From Motilibacter rhizosphaerae (GTDB taxonomy: Bacteria > Actinomycetota > Actinomycetes > Motilibacterales > Motilibacteraceae): a stretch of DNA of 64,000 nucleotides. The notes beneath the pieces were generated by a model that saw nothing but the letters and a program-made list of their open reading frames with translations, was not told the origin of the DNA and searched no databases. The stretch is taken from positions 248,001 through 312,000 of the forward strand of contig NZ_SGXD01000005.1 of NCBI RefSeq assembly GCF_004216915.1, given 5' to 3'. Made by a program: the position numbers and the translations under genes. Numbering within the stretch: the first letter of the stretch is position 1; every line of letters starts with the position of its first letter. Positions 62,027 to 64,000 of the stretch are shown here, piece after piece.

Positions 62027-62638
62027 TCAGCCCAGGTCGACGGCGTCGACCTCGGGGAGGTACGGCGCGACCGGCGGCAGCTCGTCCAGCGAGCCGAGCC
62101 CGAGCCGCTCCAGGAAGTAGCCGGTCGTGCGGTAGAGCAGCGCACCGGACTCCTCGGAGCCGGCCTCCTCGACCAGGCCCCGCGCCACGAGGGTACGCAC
62201 CACGCCGTCGACGTTCACGCCGCGGATGGCGCTGACCCTCCCGCGGGTGACCGGCTGGCGGTACGCGACGACCGCCAGCGTCTCGAGCGCGGCCTGCGTC
62301 AGCCGTGCCTGCTGGCCGTCGCGCACGTAGCGCTCGACGACCGGTGCGCACTCGGGGGCGGTGTAGTAGCGCCAGCCGCCCGCGACCTGGCGCAGCTCGA
62401 AGCCGCGGCCCTGCTCCGCGTAGCCGGCTGCGAGCTCGCGCAGCGCCTGCTCGACCTCGTCGACCGGCCGCTCGACCAGCGCCGCCAGCACGAGGGAGGG
62501 GACGGGCTCGTCGACCACGAGGAGGACGGCCTCGAGGGCGGGGCGCAGCGGCACTTCGGGCACCGCGGCGAGCTGCGCGGGCTCCTCGACGGGTCCCGTG
62601 GCTTCCGTGGTCTGCGTGGTTTCTGTGGTCTCCGTCAT
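62027..62638 (-). CDS. scpB: Segregation and condensation protein B
   Basis: 203 residues. Winged-helix kleisin partner: RPALEAVLLVVDEPVPSLVL, GWRYYTAPECAPVVER, ETLAVVAYRQPVTRGRVSAI and GSLDELPPVAPYLPEVDAV. The ATG at 62638 overlaps the scpA stop by 4 bp. Works with ScpA and SMC in chromosome compaction. The N-terminus has a Thr/Glu-rich repeat (TETTETTQTTEAT). Confidence 0.95.
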   Translation of the reverse strand: MTETTETTQTTEATGPVEEPAQLAAVPEVPLRPALEAVLLVVDEPVPSLVLAALVERPVDEVEQALRELAAGYAEQGRGFELRQVAGGWRYYTAPECAPVVERYVRDGQQARLTQAALETLAVVAYRQPVTRGRVSAIRGVNVDGVVRTLVARGLVEEAGSEESGALLYRTTGYFLERLGLGSLDELPPVAPYLPEVDAVDLG

Positions 62639-63504
62639 GCCTGCCCCTCCTGCTCCTCGCCCGCGGCGGGCGCGAGGTCCTCGTCGAAGTCCGACGCCGC
62701 GCGGACGACGGCGTCCGCGCCGTCCGCCGCGCCCGTCCAGCGCACCTGCAGCTCGCCCAGCGCGTCCACCTGCTCGAACGCGACGCTGCCGTCGCGGAAC
62801 AGCTCGAGCAGGGCGAGGAAGCGGCCCACGACGACGAGGGTCTCCTCGGCGTCCGCCACCAGCGAGCGGAAGGTGGTGGGTCGCCCGCCGCGCAGCCGCG
62901 CCACGAGGATCTCCGCCTGCTCGCGGACGCTGACCCGTGCGGCGTGGACGTGCTCGTCCATGACGGTCGGCACCGGCCTCGGCGCGAGCGCCCGGGCGGC
63001 CAGCGCGGCGAAGGCGTCGGGCCCCAGCCCCAGCACGACCTCGGGGAGCAGCCCGGCGAACTGGGCCTCGAGCGAGACGCTGCGCGGGAAGCGCCGCGAC
63101 TCCTCGGCGAGGCGGAGCGCGAGCTCGGCGGCGACCTCCTTGTAGGCGCGGTACTGCAGCAGCCGGGCGAAGAGCAGGTCGCGCGCCTCCAGCAGCGCGA
63201 GGTCCTCCTCGTCCTCGACCTCCGCGCTCGGGAGCAGCCGAGCGGCCTTGAGGTCGAGCAGGGTCGCCGCGACGAGGAGGAACTCCGAGGCCTGGTCGAG
63301 GTCCCAGCTGGAGCCCATGGCGCGGATGTGCGCGATGAAGTCGTCGGTGACCTTGGCGAGGGCCACCTCGGTGACGTCGAGCTGGTGCTTGCTGATGAGC
63401 TGCAGCAGGAGGTCGAACGGGCCCTCGAAGTTGTCCAGCCGCACCGCGAACGGCGCGGGCGAGGCGGCGCTCGCGACCGGCTCGCTCGTCCCCGCGGCGG
63501 TCAC
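62635..63504 (-). CDS. scpA: Segregation and condensation protein A
   Basis: 289 residues. Kleisin: FAVRLDNFEGPFDLLLQLIS, HQLDVTEVALAKVTDDFIAH and FLLVAATLLDLKAARLLP at the N-terminus, with the C-terminal winged helix at FLALLELFRDGSVAFEQ. GTG at 63504 overlaps the ParA stop by 4 bp, coupling partition and condensin genes. Confidence 0.95.
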   Translation of the reverse strand: MTAAGTSEPVASAASPAPFAVRLDNFEGPFDLLLQLISKHQLDVTEVALAKVTDDFIAHIRAMGSSWDLDQASEFLLVAATLLDLKAARLLPSAEVEDEEDLALLEARDLLFARLLQYRAYKEVAAELALRLAEESRRFPRSVSLEAQFAGLLPEVVLGLGPDAFAALAARALAPRPVPTVMDEHVHAARVSVREQAEILVARLRGGRPTTFRSLVADAEETLVVVGRFLALLELFRDGSVAFEQVDALGELQVRWTGAADGADAVVRAASDFDEDLAPAAGEEQEGQA

Positions 63505-64000
63505 CGACCGGAGGCGTCGCCCGCAGCGGCGGCCCAGTGGGAGAGCACCTCGCGGGCCAGCTGGCGGTAGGCCTCGGCTCCGGTGGAGCTCGGCGCGTAG
63601 CTCGTGATCGGGGCGCCCGCGACCGTCGTCTCGGGGAAGCGGACGGTCCGCGCGATGACGGTCTGGAACACCTTGTCGCCGAACGCCTCGACGAGGCGCG
63701 CCAGCACCTCGCGGCTGTGGGTGGTGCGCCCGTCGTACATCGTCGCGAGGATGCCCTCGATCTCGAGGTCGGGGTTGAGCCGGTTGCGCACCTTGGTGAT
63801 GGTGTCGACGAGCAGCGCGACGCCGCGCAGGGCGAAGTACTCGCACTCCAGCGGGATGAGGACGCTGTCGGCGGCGGTGAGCGCGTTGACGGTGAGCAGC
63901 CCGAGCGAGGGCTGGCAGTCGATGAGCACGACGTCGTAGTCGTCGACCACGTCGTCGATGGCGTCGGCGAGCACCTGCTCGCGCCCGACCTCGTTGACGA
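63501..64000 (-). CDS. parA: ParA-family ATPase, partial
   Basis: The C-terminal 165 or so residues; the P-loop lies beyond the right edge. Visible ParA blocks: DYDVVLIDCQPSLGLLTVNA (Walker B-type), SVLIPLECEYFALRGVALLV, LEIEGILATMYDGRTTHSRE and VRFPETTVAGAPITSYAPSS. The linkage to scpAB and rluB marks this as the Soj-like ParA of that operon rather than the oriC partition copy. Confidence 0.92.
   Translation of the reverse strand, partial: VNEVGREQVLADAIDDVVDDYDVVLIDCQPSLGLLTVNALTAADSVLIPLECEYFALRGVALLVDTITKVRNRLNPDLEIEGILATMYDGRTTHSREVLARLVEAFGDKVFQTVIARTVRFPETTVAGAPITSYAPSSTGAEAYRQLAREVLSHWAAAAGDASGR

Overview
This is a chromosomal window from a high-GC Gram-positive bacterium of the phylum Actinomycetota. 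The evidence is the GC-rich codon use with many GTG/TTG starts, a single-polypeptide FbiC (cofactor F420), and a block at 45.9-57.0 kb whose order follows Mycobacterium tuberculosis Rv1822-Rv1832 with an extra manC-like gene (pgsA2 - manC-like - DUF881 - sbp - DUF881 - gcvH - garA - MerR - BFN - MerR - gcvP). The genus cannot be fixed from the sequence alone.

Layout. 0-17 kb: a GntR regulator with a good promoter, a methyltransferase, a frameshifted secreted protein coupled to a DoxX-like gene, secreted hydrolases (phytase-like esterase, SGNH hydrolase, ExeM/NucH-type nuclease), a GH15 glucoamylase, a PemK/MazF toxin-like protein, a DHA2 efflux pump with a divergent WYL regulator, small stress-type proteins, YidD, DUF3052 and an amidohydrolase. 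17.3-20.7 kb: a large SARP/BTAD-ATPase regulator. 20.7-31.8 kb: an Rv2578c-type radical SAM gene cut in two by a 10,031-bp integrated element. 31.9-41.8 kb: fbiC, an SDR, a glutamate-cysteine ligase-like enzyme and sbcD-sbcC-HAD phosphatase. 41.8-45.3 kb: a type III PKS / ICMT-like methyltransferase / FAD hydroxylase operon resembling srsABC for phenolic lipids, followed by a PAP2 membrane protein. 45.6-57.3 kb: DUF5999, gcvP under a tandem glycine riboswitch, the syntenic block, and tRNA-Pro(GGG). 57.3-64 kb: the housekeeping operon parA-scpA-scpB-rluB-aroH-tyrA-cmk-der, read right to left.

The integrated element is the main accessory feature. It carries a large serine integrase next to attR, an intact HK97-type major capsid protein and an intact tape-measure protein. 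Small zinc-ribbon and HTH proteins fill the rest, with a gene-free 0.6-kb segment holding about ten consecutive hairpins. It has no terminase, portal, protease, tail tube, tail tip or lysis gene. Joining the host ends at a 4-bp core (ACGA) restores the radical SAM frame exactly, and joining the element ends gives an attP that is a near-perfect 44-bp inverted repeat. It may be a trimmed prophage or a capsid-encoding phage satellite.

Other unexplained structure includes two 49-nt hairpins with compensatory base changes flanking the nuclease gene, short tandem arrays after the radical SAM and DUF5999 genes, and a strong hairpin between two divergent genes. The only gene-free stretch over 300 bp is 27,751-28,363, inside the element.
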